From contig JAHZHG010000156.1 in NCBI GenBank assembly GCA_019420425.1, forward strand, positions 1-6,413: a stretch of 6,413 bases of DNA. The letters run 5' to 3'. Every line of letters begins with the position of its first letter. Position 1 is the first letter of the stretch. This document shows, piece by piece, positions 6,363 to 6,413 of this stretch. This DNA is from Clostridiales bacterium (GTDB lineage: Bacteria > Bacillota > Clostridia > Lachnospirales > Lachnospiraceae). The position numbers were made by a program, and so were the translations under genes. The notes under the pieces are model-generated. The model had not been told where the DNA came from. It ran no database searches and saw nothing but the letters and a program-made list of their open reading frames with translations.

Positions 6363-6413
6363 ATGGGATTTGCCCATTTGCATGTGCACACGGAATACAG
6401 CCTTTTGGATGGT
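6363..6413 (+). CDS. dnaE: DNA polymerase III alpha subunit, N-terminus only (cut by window end)
   Basis: Only 17 codons are visible, reading MGFAHLHVHTEYSLLDG. This is the characteristic opening of bacterial DnaE: the first PHP-domain motif with its H-x-H metal-binding pair (HLHVH) followed by TEYSLLDG. DnaE is a replicative DNA polymerase in the cytoplasm; in Firmicutes it works beside PolC. PolC begins differently, with its PHP domain internal, so DnaE is favoured. Start choice is firm because AAGGAGG lies 6 bases upstream. The gene continues beyond the window. It follows the DJ-1/PfpI gene so closely that the promoter at 5773-5801 probably also serves it. Confidence 0.9.
   Translation, partial: MGFAHLHVHTEYSLLDG

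Noticed and set aside
1..6413. Search for CRISPR repeats, insertion sequences, tRNA/rRNA, attachment sites
   Set aside because: No regular direct repeats, terminal inverted repeats, transposase motifs or RNA gene signatures were seen by eye on either strand.

Overview
The window reads as chromosome from a Gram-positive, anaerobic Firmicute, most likely a gut Lachnospiraceae/Clostridium cluster XIVa relative. This rests on AAAGGAG/GGAGG ribosome binding sites, sigma-A type promoters with 17-base spacers, U-tailed hairpin terminators, and the gene content (a clostridial-type LacZ with a LamG insert, a two-hotdog acyl-ACP thioesterase, CvfB, an HPr-like small protein upstream of dnaE). The taxonomic call is inference. 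All supported genes lie on the + strand.

Layout. Positions 1-3456 hold the 3' part of a very large glycoside hydrolase family 2 beta-galactosidase; its N-terminus lies outside the window. It is LacZ-like in every visible active-site motif, but about 210 residues of LamG/concanavalin-like sequence are spliced into the catalytic barrel. A long hairpin terminator (3462-3527) closes that unit. A near-consensus promoter (3561-3589) then drives a two-gene operon: an acyl-ACP thioesterase (3655-4362) and, 24 bases on, the S1-domain RNA-binding protein CvfB (4387-5223). A 204-base gap carries another good promoter (5357-5385) and an unbroken purine run leading into a 76-residue protein (5428-5658). 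I read that protein as a reduced HPr/Crh-like protein: it lacks the phosphoryl-accepting His loop but keeps the Lys-Ser segment around the regulatory serine. A strong terminator (5680-5707), a second structured hairpin (5721-5771) and a promoter (5773-5801) separate it from a DJ-1/PfpI-family protein (5833-6351). The ribosome binding site of dnaE (6363 to window end, first 17 codons) overlaps the stop codon of that gene.

How it fits together. The left part is accessory carbohydrate catabolism, probably acting on galactosides. The rest looks like conserved housekeeping sequence: membrane lipid acyl supply, an RNA-binding regulator, a possible carbon-status protein, and the start of the replicative polymerase gene. 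No mobile element, CRISPR array, tRNA or rRNA is visible, and I see no clear new multi-gene system. The observations most worth following are the HPr-like protein without its histidine loop just upstream of dnaE, and the LamG insert in the beta-galactosidase barrel.
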